NCBI RefSeq assembly: GCF_036346855.1
Contig: NZ_CP107841.1
Location: 1,426,001 to 1,490,000, forward strand
From: Streptomyces europaeiscabiei
GTDB lineage: Bacteria > Actinomycetota > Actinomycetes > Streptomycetales > Streptomycetaceae
Length of the DNA: 64,000 nt
Reading direction: 5' to 3'
The notes beneath the pieces were generated by a model that did no database searches, was not told the DNA's origin, and was given only the letters and a program-made list of their open reading frames with translations. Position numbers and translations under genes: made by a program. Below are positions 12,201 through 20,836 of the stretch, piece after piece (position 1 is the first letter of the stretch; each line of letters begins with the position of its first letter).

Positions 12201-15200
12201 GAACAGGCCGTGTCGACGGTGACCGCCGGACCCTCCAGACCCAGGACATAGGCGATGCGCCCGGACGCGACACTGGCGGTCGTACCGGTGAGGACGTGGC
12301 CCTCGACGGCCTCGGTCGCCTCGTGGAGGCGAGGGCCGTACTCGGGGGCGGTGGCGCCGACGAAGACGCCGGTGTCGGTCGCGTGGAGGGCGCGGGGGTC
12401 GAGGCCCGCGCGTTCGACGGTCTCCCAGGTGGTCTCCAGGAGGAGCCGCTGCTGCGGGTCCATCGCGGTCGCCTCACGCGGCGAGATACCGAAGAACCCG
12501 GCGTCGAACTCGGCCGCGTCGTGCAGGAACCCGCCCTCGCGGACATAGCTGGTGCCGGTGCGGTCCGGATCGGGGTCGTAGAGCGCGTCGAGGTCCCAGC
12601 CGCGGTCGGCGGGGAAGGCGGAAACGGCGTCGGTCTCGTCACGGACCAGGCGCCACAGGTCCTCGGGGTCACGGACGCCGCCGGGGAAGCGGCACCCCAT
12701 GGACACGATGGCGATCGGTTCGTCGGCGGCGGGGCGGCGGGTGAGAGGCGCCGCGTCGGCGGGCGTGGGGGTGCTCAGGTGCTCGGCGAGCCGGGCGGGC
12801 GTCGGGTACTCGTAGACGGCGGTCGCGGGCAGGTGGGCACCGGCGAGGGTGTTGAGGCGGTCGCGCAGCTCGACGGCGGTGACGGAGTCGACACCGAGAT
12901 CCTTGAACGAACTGAGGGGGTCCACCGCGGCGGGACCCGGGTGGCCGAGGACCACCGCGGCGCTCTCCCGGACCAGGCGCAGCGCCCCGGCGGCATCGAG
13001 TGCGGTGGCAGACTCGCCGACCGGTTGCGGGGGCGATTGCGGGGCCGGCTCGGCGGCAGTGTCCGTGGCCCGCGCCGGGGCGGTCACGGGGGTGCCGGTG
13101 ACCCAGTGGCGGCGGCGCTGGAAGGCGTAGGTGGGCAGGGTGACGCGGCGGGGGGCGAGGCCCGTGAAGACGGGGCTCCAGTCGACGTCGGCGCCTGCGC
13201 CCCACAGGGCGCCCACGGAGGTCTGGAGGCGGGCGGTGCCGCCGTCGCCGCGGCGCAGGGTACCGGTGACGACGGCGTGCCGGGGGCCGGCGGCGGCCTC
13301 GACGGTCGCCTGGACCGGCGCGGTGAGCACGGGGTGCGGGCTGACCTCGACGAAGGCTCCGTGGCCCGCAAGTGTCAGGGCACGTACGGCGGGTTCGAGG
13401 AGGACGGGCTTGCGAAGGTTGTCGTACCAGTACCGGGCGTCCGTGGCGGCGCCGTCGAGCCAGTCGCCGGTGACGGTGGAGAAGAAGGGCACCTCGGGGC
13501 GGCGCGGGGTGACGGGGGCGAGAAGGTCGAGCATCTCCTCGCGGACGGGTTCGACGTGCGGGGAGTGGGAGGCGTAGTCGATTCCGACGCGGGCGGCGCG
13601 GACGTCCTGCCGTGCGGCGGTGGCGAGGATGTCGTCGACGGTGTCGATGTCGGCCGAGACGACCGTGGAGGAGGGACCGTTGAGGGCGGCGATGGTGACG
13701 CGGTCGCCCCACTGCTCGGTGAAGCGGCGGGTGGCCTCCTCGGAGAGGCCGAGCGAGACCATGCCGCTGCGGCCTTCGAGGGGAACGAGGATCTGGCTGC
13801 GCAGGGCGACGACGCGCGCGGCGTCCTCCAGGCTGAGCGCTCCGGCGACGCAGGCGGCGGCGATCTCGCCCTGGGAGTGGCCGACGACGGCGGCGGGGTG
13901 CACGCCGTGGGCCCGCCATGCGGCGGCCAGGGACACCATGACGGCCCACAGGGCGGGCTGGACGACGTCGGAGCGGTCCAGGGACGGGGCGTCCGCGTCG
14001 CCACGCAGGACGGCTTCGAGGTCCCAGTCCACGTGCGGGGCGAGGGCGTTCGCACACTCGGCGAGGCGGGTTGCGAAGGCGGGTGAGTCGGTGAGGAGTC
14101 CGGCGGCCATGCCGGCCCACTGGCTGCCCTGGCCGGGGAAGACGAAGACGGGCCGCTGCACGTCGCCGTCGACGGGGCCCGCGGGAACGGCGGTGGCGAC
14201 GGCGTCGAGCAGAGTGTCGGTGTCCGCGGCGACGGCGAGGGCGCGGTGGGTGAGGGGCGTGCGGGTGGTGAGCAGGGACCACGCGGTGTCGACGGCGTCG
14301 GCTCCGGTGTCACGGACGTGCGAGGCGAGGCGGTCGGCCTGGGCGCGCAGTGCGTCGGGGGTACGGGCGGACAGCAGCCAGGGAATGGTTACCGGAGTGG
14401 TCCGGGGCGGCTGTTGCGCGGCCTTCGCAGCCTTTGCGCTCTTCGTCGTCTTCACGTTCTTCGTGGTCTTCGCGGCCTCGGTGGGCGGAGCCTGTTCGAG
14501 AACGAGGTGGGCGTTGGTGCCGCCCATGCCGAAGGAGGAGACGCCCGCGAGCAGGGGGGTTCCGGGGGTGGCCGGGGTCCAGACGCCGGTCTCGCGCTGG
14601 ACGCGCAGGCCGAGGCGGTCGAGGTCGATGGCGGGGTTCGGCTCGTGGTGGTTGAGGCTGGGCACGAGCCGGCCGTGCGCCAGGCACAGGACCGTCTTGA
14701 GGAGTCCGGCGATTCCGGCCGCGCCTTCGAGGTGACCGATGTTGGTCTTCACGGAGCCGACGGCGAGCGGGGCGCGGCGGCCTTCGGCGGTACCGAGGAC
14801 CGCGCCGAGGGCGGTGGCCTCGACGGGGTCGCCGACGCGGGTTCCGGTGCCGTGCAGTTCGACGTAGCCGATGTCGCCGGGGTCGACACCGGCGCGGGAG
14901 CAGGCCGCGCGCAGAACGGCGGCCTGGGCGTCGGCGTCCGGGGTGGTGAGGGCGGCGCCCGTGCCGTCGTTGTTGAGGGCGCCGCCGCGGATGACGGCGT
15001 ACACGTCGTCGCCGTCGGCGAGGGCACGGGAGAGAAGCTTGAGGACGACGACGCCGCCCCCTTCGCCGCGGACGTAGCCGTTGGCTGCGGCGTCGAAGGT
15101 GTGGCAGGCGCCGTCCGGGGAGAGTGCGCCGAACTGGGCGGCGGCCAGGGAGCTTTCGGGGCTGAGGTTGAGGTGCACGCCGCCGGCCAGAGCGAGTTCA

Positions 15201-15811
15201 CAGTCTCCGGTGCGCAGGCTGTCGCAGGCGAGCTGGACGGCGACGAGGGAGGACGACTGCGCGCTGTCGACGGTCAAGCTGGGGCCGCTGACGCCGAGCG
15301 CGTACGAGAGCCGGTTGGCGATCAGGGAGCGGTTGAGGCCTGTGAGGGTGTGGTGTCCGGGCTGTTGTCCGGAGTTGCGGACGACATCGGCGTAGTCGCA
15401 CGCATCGGCGCCGAGGTGGACGGCCGTGGCGCGCGGGACGGAGGCGACGGGGATCTTGGCGTGCTCCAGCGCCTCCCAGCCCAGTTCGAGGGCGAGGCGG
15501 GCCTGCGGATCCATCGCGTCGGCCTCGCGGGGCGAGATACCGAAGAACGCGGCGTCGAAGTCGGCGGGGGCCGAGACGTATCCCCCGCGCAGGGGTGCGG
15601 TGCCGCCGTGCGGAGTGGGCCAGCCGTCGGCGGGCACGCCCTCGCGCCGGTCCTGTGGCGTGTCGGTGACGGCGCTGCGGCCCTCGGTGAGCAGGGCCCA
15701 GTACGCGGCCGGACCGTCGGCTCCGGGCAGCCGGCACGCGAGGCCGACGACGGCCACGGGCTCGTGGCCCGAAGCGGTGTTCCGTACGTCGGTGGGCACC
15801 GGCTCGTTCAT
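3278..15811 (-). CDS. Modular type I PKS with KSQ loading module and two extension modules
   Basis: Predicted 4177 residues; it starts and extends the first polyketide chain. Order: KSQ-AT-ACP, KS-AT-KR-ACP, KS-AT-KR-ACP, C-terminal docking region. The first KS has Gln185 in place of the active-site Cys (DSAQSSSL), the hallmark of a decarboxylating KSQ; its AT (Ser646, YASH 746) is methylmalonyl type, so a propionyl starter is expected. ACP Ser is 976. Module 1: KS Cys1203, AT Ser1655, YASH 1755, KR Tyr2343, ACP Ser2512. Module 2: KS Cys2754, AT Ser3186, YASH 3286, KR Tyr3885, ACP Ser4058. Neither module has DH or ER. Both KRs lack LDD and have Trp eight residues before the catalytic Tyr (A-type). 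The ATG at 15811 is preferred because it follows TTTGGAGTGCC and gives a standard KS start; the open frame runs further upstream without homology. The KSQ-AT linker is unusually Lys-rich. Confidence 0.96.
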   Translation of the reverse strand: MNEPVPTDVRNTASGHEPVAVVGLACRLPGADGPAAYWALLTEGRSAVTDTPQDRREGVPADGWPTPHGGTAPLRGGYVSAPADFDAAFFGISPREADAMDPQARLALELGWEALEHAKIPVASVPRATAVHLGADACDYADVVRNSGQQPGHHTLTGLNRSLIANRLSYALGVSGPSLTVDSAQSSSLVAVQLACDSLRTGDCELALAGGVHLNLSPESSLAAAQFGALSPDGACHTFDAAANGYVRGEGGGVVVLKLLSRALADGDDVYAVIRGGALNNDGTGAALTTPDADAQAAVLRAACSRAGVDPGDIGYVELHGTGTRVGDPVEATALGAVLGTAEGRRAPLAVGSVKTNIGHLEGAAGIAGLLKTVLCLAHGRLVPSLNHHEPNPAIDLDRLGLRVQRETGVWTPATPGTPLLAGVSSFGMGGTNAHLVLEQAPPTEAAKTTKNVKTTKSAKAAKAAQQPPRTTPVTIPWLLSARTPDALRAQADRLASHVRDTGADAVDTAWSLLTTRTPLTHRALAVAADTDTLLDAVATAVPAGPVDGDVQRPVFVFPGQGSQWAGMAAGLLTDSPAFATRLAECANALAPHVDWDLEAVLRGDADAPSLDRSDVVQPALWAVMVSLAAAWRAHGVHPAAVVGHSQGEIAAACVAGALSLEDAARVVALRSQILVPLEGRSGMVSLGLSEEATRRFTEQWGDRVTIAALNGPSSTVVSADIDTVDDILATAARQDVRAARVGIDYASHSPHVEPVREEMLDLLAPVTPRRPEVPFFSTVTGDWLDGAATDARYWYDNLRKPVLLEPAVRALTLAGHGAFVEVSPHPVLTAPVQATVEAAAGPRHAVVTGTLRRGDGGTARLQTSVGALWGAGADVDWSPVFTGLAPRRVTLPTYAFQRRRHWVTGTPVTAPARATDTAAEPAPQSPPQPVGESATALDAAGALRLVRESAAVVLGHPGPAAVDPLSSFKDLGVDSVTAVELRDRLNTLAGAHLPATAVYEYPTPARLAEHLSTPTPADAAPLTRRPAADEPIAIVSMGCRFPGGVRDPEDLWRLVRDETDAVSAFPADRGWDLDALYDPDPDRTGTSYVREGGFLHDAAEFDAGFFGISPREATAMDPQQRLLLETTWETVERAGLDPRALHATDTGVFVGATAPEYGPRLHEATEAVEGHVLTGTTASVASGRIAYVLGLEGPAVTVDTACSSSLVALHLAARSLRAGECSLAVAAGATVMSGPGMFVEFSRQRGLAADGRCKPFAAGADGTGWAEGVGVLLLERLSDARANGHQVLAVVRGSAINQDGASNGLTAPNGRSQQRVIRAALADAGLSAADVDVVEAHGTGTKLGDPIEAQALLATYGQERAGDGPLWLGSVKSNIGHTQAAAGVGGVIKMVQAMRHGTLPKSLHAEAPSTLVDWSSGAVELLGQAREWEESDGRPRRAGVSSFGVSGTNAHVILEEAGRLDAEEPARAVVDRSGAAVPWLVSARSEKALRAQAAQLAAHLESTDADLVDIAHSLLAGRAALEERAVAVGADRESLAASLRALAAGTDDTGLTRGTARNAGDAVFVFPGQGSQWVGMAVGLLDSSPVFAARFGECGAALEGFVEWSLVDVVRGVGGAPGLDRVDVVQPVLWAVMVSLAALWESFGVRPAAVVGHSQGEIAAAVVAGALSLVDGARVVALRSRAIVALAGRGGMVSVALDAQGAAGLAGRWPGRVSVAAVNGPVSTVVSGDADALDELVAFAASTGVRVRRIEVDYASHSSHVELIEGELAEVLAPVVALEPSVPFLSTVTGEWIDSAETDAGYWYRNLRQTVCLEPAVRRLLAEGHGAFLEMSPHPVLTVPVTETVEAAGADAVVVGSLRRGEGGLERFHLSLAQAWAHGVSVDWTPAFEGLSPRRVDLPTYAFQRSRFWLDVPKAKAQGGTDPVEDEFWRTVEEGDLKELAGTLGIEDGLESVVPALAAWRNTRRQQGRVDGWRHRVEWRALPALARTATDGTWLLAVPAPLADDESVTETVAALEARGAHAAVVIVDADHLSRAGLGALLTPAAESVGVAFTGVLSLLALDERPHPQWAAVPLGLAATLTLVQALGDTGIEAPLWCVTRGAVGCDRDDAPTAPAQAGVWGLGRAAALEHPKRWGGLVDLPATGPDRGVDLLLDVIAAGTQEDQVALRGGTAYGRRLVQAATAGKAAARDWKPRGTVLVTGGTGALGAHVTRWLAARGAEHLVLTGRRGEGRHLADLRRELTPYGTRLTVAACDTADREALADLVTRLADEGSPVRSVVHAAGVSVLGPVAETDVEDLAATLSGKVLGADHLDDVLDAAQLDAVVYFSSISGTWGVADHAAYGAANAILDARAERRRADGAPVLSVAWGPWAGGGMIAETVQDDLRRRGVPVIEPAAAIIGLQQALDHDDTAVAVADVDWRRFAEVFTSVRGSALLTELSGLRPAQPDAETGRDGNDGTSAALREIGGLEPARRAAALRTLVSTHAAAALGHADAGVVSAEAAFKELGFDSLTAVALRDRLQRATGLKLPTTVVFDHPSISALAVHLDDRAFGGGQGDHPAPALSADGVRAPGSGDAPEDDAIAIVSMGCRFPGGVRTPEDFWRLVTDGVDAITPLPTDRGWDLDALYDPDPDRTGTSYVRDSGFLEGAAGFDAGFFGISPREAIAMDPQQRLLLETTWETLERAGIDPKGLRGSDTGVYVGLTDQEYATQLRAASGDNEGYLATGAAASVASGRIAYVLGLEGPAVTVDTACSSSLVALHLAVRALRAGECRLAVAGAATVMSGPGAFVAFSRQRALAPDGRCKPFAADADGFALSEGVGVLLLERLSDARANGHQVLAVVRGSAINQDGASNGLTAPNGPSQQRVIRAALVDAGLSAADVDVVEAHGTGTKLGDPIEAQALLATYGQERAGDRPLWLGSVKSNIGHTQAASGMAGVIKMVQAMRHGTLPKSLRADRPSPIVDWSAGAVELLEQAREWGESDGRPRRAGVSSFGISGTNAHVVLEGVAESSVAAERSGSVGVVPPWLLSARTPAALAEQEFRLAEFTAAGSLDPVDVAWSLWRSRSVFECRSVMVAGEPVSSGAALSAAASAVFVFPGQGSQWVGMAVGLLDASPVFAARFGECGAALEGFVEWSLVDVVRGVGGAPGLDRVDVVQPVLWAVMVSLAALWESFGVRPAAVVGHSQGEIAAAVVAGALSLVDGARVVALRSRAIVALAGRGGMVSVALDAEGAAGLAGRWPGRVSVAAVNGPVSTVVSGDADALDELVAFAQESGVRVRRIEVDYASHSSHVELIEGELAEVLAPVVALEPSVPFLSTVTGEWIDSAETDAGYWYRNLRQTVCLEPAVAKLVAEGHGAFLEMSPHPVLTVPVTETVEAAGADAVVVGSLRRGEGGLERFYLSLAQAWARGVSVDWTPAFEGLSPRRVDLPTYAFQRSRYWLDVPKAKAQGGTDPVEDEFWRTVEEGDLKELAGTLGIEDGLESVVPALAAWRNTRRERSTLDDWRYRVAWRPYTAPEGGALDGEWLLVVPEALTGDDVTARTRRVLEESGAGVVPVVVPEQADRVVLAELLDAAASAGAPPAGVLSLLALDDEPDKRSAGVSCGLLASMALSQALTDIALPAGLWTLTRGAVAVDDESVRDGDETPNSGQAAVWGLLRVAALDDPERSGGLVDLPADGSVEPLSHLPALLAAGHATGGDSEFALRAGPVGVRVRRMVRSPLAGAGSVVPPVWRPHGTVLVTGGTGALGAHVARELAREGAEHLILTSRRGPDAPGAAELERELTGLGCRVTVAACDVADRDTLAALLESLPADPPLTAVVHTAGAVDQARPLTRVDVEEAVDLMHAKVVGAENLHALLAGRPLDAFVLFSSGAGVWGNGGQAPYAAANAHLDALAERRRTAGLPATSIAWGAWAGGGMVDAAVGERLLRRGVPAMEPRLAVRALRESVAADDTAVVVADIRWDRFVPAYCAHGHRPLIDEIPDVEAMLTARQAEDAAVEGRDGALTALRGELAALPEAKRRRRLTDLIRTHVTAVLGAGAGDGVKPGRAFRDMGFDSLTAVELRNRLGAALGTRLSVTLVFDHPTPNALADHLGAELFPADTDVGALDPRLREIEAAYRATTEPAARQELTDALRGLLDTWAPPTDEPAHAAVDEELVGASDQDMFDLIDKELGIS
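5318..6532 (-). repeat. AT-domain repeat copy 2 (GRINS-like)
   Basis: Module 2 AT of the KSQ PKS. Homologous to copy 1 from about 5467; relative to copy 3 the identity extends further left (to 5318) into the post-AT linker, which codes [19 protein letters not shown] in both. Confidence 0.8.
7079..7358 (-). repeat. KS-segment repeat copy 2
   Basis: KS of module 2 of the KSQ PKS; same segment as 2098-2376 and 11733-12010. Confidence 0.7.
9918..11125 (-). repeat. AT-domain repeat copy 3 (GRINS-like)
   Basis: Module 1 AT of the KSQ PKS; partner of 5318-6532. The loading-module AT (about 13100-14170) is not part of this repeat family: it is G-rich on the plus strand and diverged in sequence. Confidence 0.8.
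11733..12010 (-). repeat. KS-segment repeat copy 3
   Basis: KS of module 1 of the KSQ PKS; same segment as 2098-2376 and 7079-7358, with a small diverged block around 11870-11910 where the reading is NGRSQQ instead of NGPSQQ. Confidence 0.65.
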
Positions 15812-15902
15812 CGATGGCACTCCAAACACCAGGGGCGAGGGGCGGGGGTGGCTCACACATTCGCACGCGGCCAGGGGGCGTCCGGCAGTCCGGGGAAACG
15901 CT

Positions 15903-15918
15903 CTAGGGGAATCTCTAG
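15903..15918. promoter_or_regulatory. Candidate PAS-LuxR (PimM-type) operator, site 1
   Basis: CTAGGGGAATCTCTAG, a near-palindrome with CTAG at both ends. It agrees at 14 of 16 positions with the PimM consensus CTVGGGAWWTCCCBAG known from polyene clusters. It is the best of the four sites and lies upstream of the KSQ PKS. Confidence 0.6.
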
Positions 15919-16029
15919 GCACGCCCTGGGCTGGGCGGGGACGGTGACCGGGAGGGTTCTGCCCGTGGCCGCCCGGGGGCCCGCGGCGGGTCATAGCCAG
16001 TGGACCGGCGGCCCGCAAGGGGGCGCACT

Positions 16030-16045
16030 CTAGGCGAATCCTCGA
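16030..16045. promoter_or_regulatory. Candidate PAS-LuxR operator, site 2
   Basis: CTAGGCGAATCCTCGA. The left half repeats site 1 (CTCTAGG then GAATC); the right half is weak. It lies upstream of the deoxysugar operon. Confidence 0.4.
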
Positions 16046-16171
16046 ATCCGAGCGTGCAGTCTGGAGGGCCGCGTTCGGCTCCCGTGTCCTCCGGGTGCGG
16101 ATGCGGATGGTGGCACCCCGCAGCCGAAGGGCGCGTGGGCCACGCTCCTGGACCGAGAGAAGGGCAGACCG

Positions 16172-17551
16172 ATGAGTCCGACAACCGCGCCTTCGCCGTC
16201 GCGCGGCCAGAAGGCCGCCACCCTCGCGGCGCTGGCAGCGTCCGCGGCGGCCGTCGCGGACGGTGTGATGAGCGACGTGGAACTCGCGGCGTGGCTGGAG
16301 GACCGGCGCCGTACGCAACCGCAGCGGGTCGAACGGGTGCCGTTCGCGGAGCTGGACGGCTGGCGGTTCGAGCAGCGGACCGGTGACCTGCGGCATGCGA
16401 GCGGTCGTTTCTTCTCGGTGCACGGGCTGCGGGTCCGCTCGGACTTCGGGCCGGTGCCCGCCTGGGAGCAGCCGATCATCGATCAGCCGGAAATCGGGAT
16501 CCTCGGCATCGCGCTGCGTGAATTCGACGGAATTCCCCATCTGCTGATGCAGGCGAAGTCGGAGCCGGGAAACATCAACGGGATGCAGCTGTCGCCGACG
16601 GTGCAGGCGACGAAAAGCAACTATCTGAGGGTGCACGGCGGTTCGGCCGTGAAGTATCTGGACTGTTTCCGTCGTCCCGCGCCGGGGTCGGTGGTGGCCG
16701 ACGTGCTCCAGTCGGAGCAGGGCTCGTGGTTTCTGCACAAGCGGAACCGGAACATGATCGTACGGGTCGGTCCGGAGGTCGAGGCGGGCGAGGACTTCGC
16801 CTGGTTGACTCTCCGGCAGGTCAATGCGCTGCTGCGCCAGGACAACGTCGTCAACATGGACGCCCGTACGGTGCTGTCGTGTCTGCCGGACTGGCGGACC
16901 GACGTCACCGGGGCGGCCGGATCGCTGCACACGGACACCGAGATCCGCAGCTGGATCACGCGTCGGCGGGCCGAGCACGAGGTCAGCGTCACCCCGATCG
17001 GGCTGGCGGACACCAGCGGCTGGCGCCGCGACCCCAACACCGTGTCCCATGTGCGCGGGCACCACTTCAGTGTCGTGGCGGTGGACGTGTCCTCCGGCCG
17101 CCGCGAGGTCGCGGCGTGGTCCCAGCCGCTGCTGGAGCCGCACGGAACGGGCCTGGCGGCACTGTTCGTGCGGCGGGTGAAGGGCGTACCGCACGTTCTG
17201 CTGCGGGCACGCGCGGAGGCCGGGTTCCTGTCGGTGGTCGAGCTGGGCCCGACGGTGCAGTGCACGGCCGAGAACTACGCCCATCTCCCACCCGCCTCCT
17301 GGCCCCCCTACCTGGAAGAGGTGCGCGCGCGGCGCGCCGGAGCCGTGTACGACGTGCTGCTGTCGGAGGAGGGCGGGCGTTTCCTGAACGCCCTGAGCCA
17401 CTACGTGATCATCGAGGTCGAGGACGAGGTGCCCGTGGTGTCGGACGAGTTCCAGTGGGTGTCTCCGCGGCAGGTGGACGAACTGCTGCGCTACAGCCAC
17501 CACCTGAATGTGCAGGCACGGACGCTGATCACCGCGCTGAGGTCGCTGTGA
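16172..17551 (+). CDS. NDP-hexose 2,3-dehydratase
   Basis: 459 residues, the usual size for the TylCVI/EryBVI/SpnO class. This enzyme removes the C2 hydroxyl of NDP-4-keto-6-deoxyglucose to give the 3,4-diketo intermediate, the first committed step to 2,6-dideoxysugars. The protein shows the two-fold internal repeat of the family: segments about 20-230 and 240-459 both carry a tryptophan-rich start, a tract like QLSPTVQATKSNY (later VELGPTVQCTAENY), and an FLNALSHYVI/FLHKRNRNMI strand. Start ATG follows GAGAAGGGC. The stop overlaps the next gene by 4 nt (GTGA), so dehydratase and reductase are translationally coupled. It is transcribed divergently from the KSQ PKS across a 360-nt gap with two candidate operators. 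The other sugar genes must lie elsewhere. Confidence 0.93.
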   Translation: MSPTTAPSPSRGQKAATLAALAASAAAVADGVMSDVELAAWLEDRRRTQPQRVERVPFAELDGWRFEQRTGDLRHASGRFFSVHGLRVRSDFGPVPAWEQPIIDQPEIGILGIALREFDGIPHLLMQAKSEPGNINGMQLSPTVQATKSNYLRVHGGSAVKYLDCFRRPAPGSVVADVLQSEQGSWFLHKRNRNMIVRVGPEVEAGEDFAWLTLRQVNALLRQDNVVNMDARTVLSCLPDWRTDVTGAAGSLHTDTEIRSWITRRRAEHEVSVTPIGLADTSGWRRDPNTVSHVRGHHFSVVAVDVSSGRREVAAWSQPLLEPHGTGLAALFVRRVKGVPHVLLRARAEAGFLSVVELGPTVQCTAENYAHLPPASWPPYLEEVRARRAGAVYDVLLSEEGGRFLNALSHYVIIEVEDEVPVVSDEFQWVSPRQVDELLRYSHHLNVQARTLITALRSL

Positions 17552-18546
17552 CGACGGCGGGGGCGCGGCCGCTGCGTCTGGGAGCGCTGGGTACGTCGTC
17601 GATCGCCTGGCGGCGGGTGCTGCCCACGGTGGCGCGCATGCCGGAATGGGACCTGGTGGCCGTCGCCGGGCGCACGGCGAAGAAGGCGGTCCGGTTCGCG
17701 GAGCAGTTCGGGTGCGTGGCCGAGGAGGATGCCGAGGCGCTGCTCGAACGGCCGGACGTGGACGCGGTGTACGTGTCGACGCCGACGGCCCTGCACCACC
17801 GGTGGGCCGAGCGGGCGTTGCGTGCGGGCAAGCACGTGCTGGTGGAGAAACCGATCGGGGTGAACGCCGCCGAGGCGCGTGACCTGTACGCGCTGGCCGC
17901 GGAGCGGAGTCTGGTGCTGCGGGAGAACTTCATGTTCCTCCACCATCCGCAGCATGCGCGGGTGCGCGAGCTGGCCGAGAGCGGCCGGCTGGGACAACTG
18001 GCCTCCCTGCAGGCGGCGTTCTGCATCCCTCCGCTGCCGGAGGACGACATCCGCTACGACGTGGGGCTGGGCGGCGGCGCACTGCTCGACGTCGGCGTGT
18101 ATCCGCTGCGGGCCGCCTCGCTGCTGCTCGGTCCGGGCCTTGAGGTGGCGGGGGCGACGTTGCGCACCCGGGCCTCGGACGGACTCGACCTGTCCGGGCA
18201 GGTACTGCTGGTCTCGCCGTCCGGAGTGCTGGTCGAGGTGGCGTTCGGCTTCGAGCACGCCTACGCCTCCACGTACACGCTGTGGGGCGACCGGGCGCGG
18301 CTGACCGCGACGCGGGCGTTCACCCCTCCGCCCACCCATCAGCCGCAACTGGTGCTGGAGGAACAGGACCGCGAGGAGCGGCTCGCCCTGCCCGCCGCCG
18401 ACCAACTGATGCTTCTGCTCGCGGAGTTCGCCAGAGCCCTGCGCGGGGACGGCGGCAACGACGCGGAGCCGGGCTCGGAGTCGGTCGCGGCGATGACACT
18501 CGTGGACACCGTCGCCGCCACGGCGCGGCGGACCGTGGTGCGCTGA
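17548..18546 (+). CDS. NDP-hexose 3-ketoreductase (Gfo/Idh/MocA family)
   Basis: 332 residues starting with GTG that overlaps the dehydratase stop. The N-terminal Rossmann fold is clear (LRLGALGTSSIA), followed by the family signatures HVLVEKPIG (Lys-Pro dyad) around residue 98 and GGGALLDVGVYPL in the C-terminal domain. Enzymes of this class (KijD10- and TylCII-like in general role) reduce the 3-keto group of the 3,4-diketo-2,6-dideoxyhexose made by the preceding enzyme, fixing the C3 configuration. Function is inferred from family plus the coupled 2,3-dehydratase; stereochemistry cannot be read from sequence. Together the pair points to a 2,6-dideoxysugar on the final metabolite. Confidence 0.9.
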   Translation: MTTAGARPLRLGALGTSSIAWRRVLPTVARMPEWDLVAVAGRTAKKAVRFAEQFGCVAEEDAEALLERPDVDAVYVSTPTALHHRWAERALRAGKHVLVEKPIGVNAAEARDLYALAAERSLVLRENFMFLHHPQHARVRELAESGRLGQLASLQAAFCIPPLPEDDIRYDVGLGGGALLDVGVYPLRAASLLLGPGLEVAGATLRTRASDGLDLSGQVLLVSPSGVLVEVAFGFEHAYASTYTLWGDRARLTATRAFTPPPTHQPQLVLEEQDREERLALPAADQLMLLLAEFARALRGDGGNDAEPGSESVAAMTLVDTVAATARRTVVR

Positions 18547-18589
18547 CCGAGTGCCGTACGGCGAGGCCCGGCCACGGAATTCTCGAACG

Positions 18590-18605
18590 CTAGGAAAATC
18601 TTGAT
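18590..18605. promoter_or_regulatory. Candidate PAS-LuxR operator, site 3
   Basis: CTAGGAAAATCTTGAT, about 12 of 16 matches to CTVGGGAWWTCCCBAG, 23 nt before the TetR start. It partly overlaps the GATCATGATC palindrome. Confidence 0.4.
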
Positions 18606-18612
18606 CATGATC
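18603..18612. promoter_or_regulatory. Palindrome upstream of the TetR gene, possible autoregulatory operator
   Basis: GATCATGATC is a perfect 10-bp palindrome 17 nt before the TetR ATG. TetR regulators commonly bind palindromes at their own promoter. The overlap with the CTAGG-type site would allow competition between activator and repressor. Confidence 0.35.
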
Positions 18613-18628
18613 TGGTTAATCTGACACC

Positions 18629-19249
18629 ATGACGGCCAACAAAGACAGGGTGAACACCCGCACATTCACGCAGAACGCACGACGTGCCCAGATAGTTCAG
18701 GCGGCTATCGAAACGCTCGCCGAAACCGGTTATGCGAAGACATCGTTCAACAAGATCTCCCAGCAGGCGAAACTCAGCAGCACCGGAATGATCTCCTATC
18801 ATTTCTCCGGTAAGCCCGAACTCTTCGCCGAAGTGGCTCACACGGTCGTCGTGAAGGCCGACACGCTGGCGGCCGCGCGCATGGAGGACGAGAAAACCTA
18901 CCGCGGCAAGCTCACCGCGTACATCAGGTCGAACTTCGACTTCATCGCCCGCTACCCGTTGTACGCCCGGGCGTTGACCGAGATCATCGGGATGATCCGC
19001 GACCGGCACATCACCGGCCTGGACAACATCGAGCGCAGCATCATGTCCGTCGATCGGCTGGTCACCCTGCTCGAACAGGGCCGCAGAGCCGGAGAGTTCG
19101 GCAGTTTCGACTGTTTCACCATGGCCCTGGTCATCCGCGGAGCCATCGACGGCGTCGTGTGCCAGCACCTGCGGGTCGTGGCGATGGACCTGGATCGGTG
19201 TGCCCACGAGGTGTCGAACGCCTTCGACCGCTGCACCCAGCCCGCGTAG
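18629..19249 (+). CDS. TetR-family transcriptional regulator
   Basis: 206 residues. The N-terminal helix-turn-helix is a good TetR match: RRAQIVQAAIETLAETGYAK, then TSFNKISQQAKLS and ISYHFSGKPELF, at about residues 18-63. The C-terminal ligand domain (about 75-200) is helical and not recognised further. A perfect GATCATGATC palindrome lies 17 nt before the ATG and may be the autoregulatory operator, and a CTAGG-type candidate activator site overlaps it. The gene sits between the deoxysugar genes and a small membrane protein, which suggests pathway-level control or export control, but the target is not shown. Confidence 0.92.
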   Translation: MTANKDRVNTRTFTQNARRAQIVQAAIETLAETGYAKTSFNKISQQAKLSSTGMISYHFSGKPELFAEVAHTVVVKADTLAAARMEDEKTYRGKLTAYIRSNFDFIARYPLYARALTEIIGMIRDRHITGLDNIERSIMSVDRLVTLLEQGRRAGEFGSFDCFTMALVIRGAIDGVVCQHLRVVAMDLDRCAHEVSNAFDRCTQPA

Positions 19250-19260
19250 GACCCGACACC

Positions 19261-19282
19261 GGCCGGCAAGGGCCCGCCGGCC
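19261..19282 (+). terminator. GC-rich hairpin between TetR and membrane-protein genes
   Basis: GGCCGGC and GCCGGCC arms around an 8-nt loop, directly after the TetR stop. It could attenuate or end TetR transcription, but it has no T-tract. Confidence 0.3.
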
Positions 19283-19298
19283 ACGCCTCAGGAGTGCC

Positions 19299-19988
19299 AT
19301 GGTTTCCCCCACACCCAGCTCCGAACCCGCGGCCGCTGTCCCCACCGCGGCCGAACGCCCGTCCTCCTCATGGGGTTTCGTCGTCCCCGTGGTCTGCGAC
19401 ATCGTGTTGCCCGTCGGGCTCTACTACGCGCTCCGCGCGGTCGGCGTGGGAGAGATCACGGCGCTGCTGCTGGGCGGCTCGGCACCCGCCCTGCACACGC
19501 TCCACTCCGCGATACGTCATCGCAGGCTGGACGCCCTCGGGGTGTTCACCATCGCGCTGCTGCTGGTGAGCGCGCTGGGCTCGCTGCTGACCGCGGACCC
19601 GCGCCTCGCGCTCGCACGCAACGGCCTGTTCACCGCGCTGGCCGGACTGTGGCTGCTGATCACTCTGTTCACCGCACGCCCTTTCACCTACCAGGCGTTG
19701 CGCTCTCTGCTGCCGGGCCGGGCGACGTTGCTGGAGCACCTGTGGGAAACGGATGCGTCCTTCAGAGGAGTGTGGCGCGGTCTGACGGTGCTGTGGAGCG
19801 TGGGCCTGTTCTGTGACGCGCTGCTGCGGGTGGCGATGGCCTACACCCTGCCCGTCGACACCGTGCCCGCGCTGGACGGCGTCCTGTACGCGGTGTCGTG
19901 GATCCTGCTGCAGGTGATCACCCAGGTCACCCTGTACCGGTCGGGCACCATGACCAAGATCTTCGGCCGCCGCCGGCCGGGCCGGTGA
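19299..19988 (+). CDS. Small multi-spanning membrane protein (VC0807-like)
   Basis: 229 residues with about six hydrophobic segments (roughly 25-47, 50-66, 80-97, 104-125, 163-187 and 196-217) and a basic C-terminus. It begins 49 nt after the TetR stop and may be co-transcribed, although a GC-rich hairpin lies in the gap. The arrangement resembles membrane proteins loosely called VC0807 family in actinobacteria; that assignment is from memory and weak. It has no transporter ATPase motif or catalytic signature. Plausible roles are export or self-protection for the polyketide, or an unrelated TetR-controlled function. Confidence 0.8.
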   Translation: MVSPTPSSEPAAAVPTAAERPSSSWGFVVPVVCDIVLPVGLYYALRAVGVGEITALLLGGSAPALHTLHSAIRHRRLDALGVFTIALLLVSALGSLLTADPRLALARNGLFTALAGLWLLITLFTARPFTYQALRSLLPGRATLLEHLWETDASFRGVWRGLTVLWSVGLFCDALLRVAMAYTLPVDTVPALDGVLYAVSWILLQVITQVTLYRSGTMTKIFGRRRPGR

Positions 19989-20450
19989 GCCGGTCCGTTG
20001 AGCGGGACCGAAACCGGCAGGCACTGCTGCGCGGATCACCCTGTCGAGCGGCGTTTCCGGCAGCGGACCGAACGCGGCGTACCGCACGTCGGTGGACGCC
20101 CTGACCCGAGCGGCCCGACTCCAGGAGGCCGCACGTCAAGCCGCATGTACCGGTCCGTCACCGGTGCGAGCGGCCGCCGCATCCGCCGCGCCGCGTACGT
20201 CCAGGACGAGGGCGGGCAGGGCACCGTGATACGACGGTGCCACAGTCGGCGCCGTCGGCCGACAGAGCCGGGCCTGTGATGACGAGACCCTGCGCGCCCT
20301 GCGCGAAGCCATGGTGCGGTGGTCCGTGACCGTGCTCATGAGCGGCCGTCTCCCCGGACTCCGCCCGGATGCTTTCAGCCGACCGGCATGGCGTGCGCGG
20401 TGAACAACCCCCGCCGCACGCCCACCCGTTCCACTTCCACATTCGGCACC

Positions 20451-20503
20451 GCCAGTGCCAGTGCCACTGGCACTGGCACTGGCACTGGCACTGGCACTGG
20501 CAC
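20451..20503. repeat. Hexamer tandem repeat with inverted arm
   Basis: Two and a half copies of GCCAGT (20451-20465) are followed by more than six copies of ACTGGC (20466-20503), its reverse complement. The tract can fold into a perfect 15-bp hairpin in several registers and is prone to slippage. Confidence 0.85.
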
Positions 20504-20688
20504 CCATCACAGCCGTCGTGTGCGCGCCGTCAAGTCAGGCTGCCTACGGCCGGACCGTCAGCCCGTGATCCGGATGACAAACGTGGGAACGGCGCGGCGG
20601 ACCGCGTCGACGAATGAATCGCTCACCCTGCGTTCCGGGCCAGTGCGAGAACCGGACAGGCGGCGTCGAGGACATCACCCTGCCGGGT

Positions 20689-20704
20689 TTAGAAAAAGAC
20701 CTAG
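20689..20704. promoter_or_regulatory. Candidate PAS-LuxR operator, site 4
   Basis: TTAGAAAAAGACCTAG; on the minus strand CTAGGTCTTTTTCTAA, about 11 of 16 matches to the PimM consensus. It lies 132 nt before the GTG of the CoA-ligase PKS and is an AT-rich island in a GC-rich gap. Confidence 0.35.
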
Positions 20705-20836
20705 CGCACCCCTCGACATACTGCTTGCCAAAGGTCGGGGAAAGATCTCTGCCGCTCCATGTGCCGGCGGTGCCTGGAGGATGGCGGCCCGGATTGTCAG
20801 AGTCCGTCCATTGTCCATGTGATTGGAAGTCGAGCT

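Larger units (their letters stand above)
15812..16171. promoter_or_regulatory. Divergent promoter region of KSQ PKS and deoxysugar genes
   Basis: 360 nt between the two start codons. It holds two CTAGG-type candidate operators (separate entries), one 92 nt before the PKS start and one 127 nt before the dehydratase start. No open frame here is convincing; the frame running upstream of the PKS ATG is non-homologous. Confidence 0.6.
19989..20836. other. 848-nt region without an intact gene upstream of the CoA-ligase PKS
   Basis: No convincing gene on either strand; frames are short and lack homology. It contains an ACTGGC hexamer tandem repeat with an inverted partner (20451-20503) and a candidate operator (20689-20704). 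It must hold the promoter of the third PKS. The length and lack of coding character suggest a decayed gene, but no remnant could be named. Confidence 0.4.

Noticed and set aside
15812..17503. N-terminal extension of the KSQ PKS frame beyond the ATG at 15811
   Set aside because: The extension runs antisense through the 2,3-dehydratase gene and has no homology; ATG 15811 has an SD and begins the KS domain.
20319..20822. 167-codon frame in the gap before the third PKS
   Set aside because: It crosses the hexamer repeat (Thr-Gly run), with no SD or homology.
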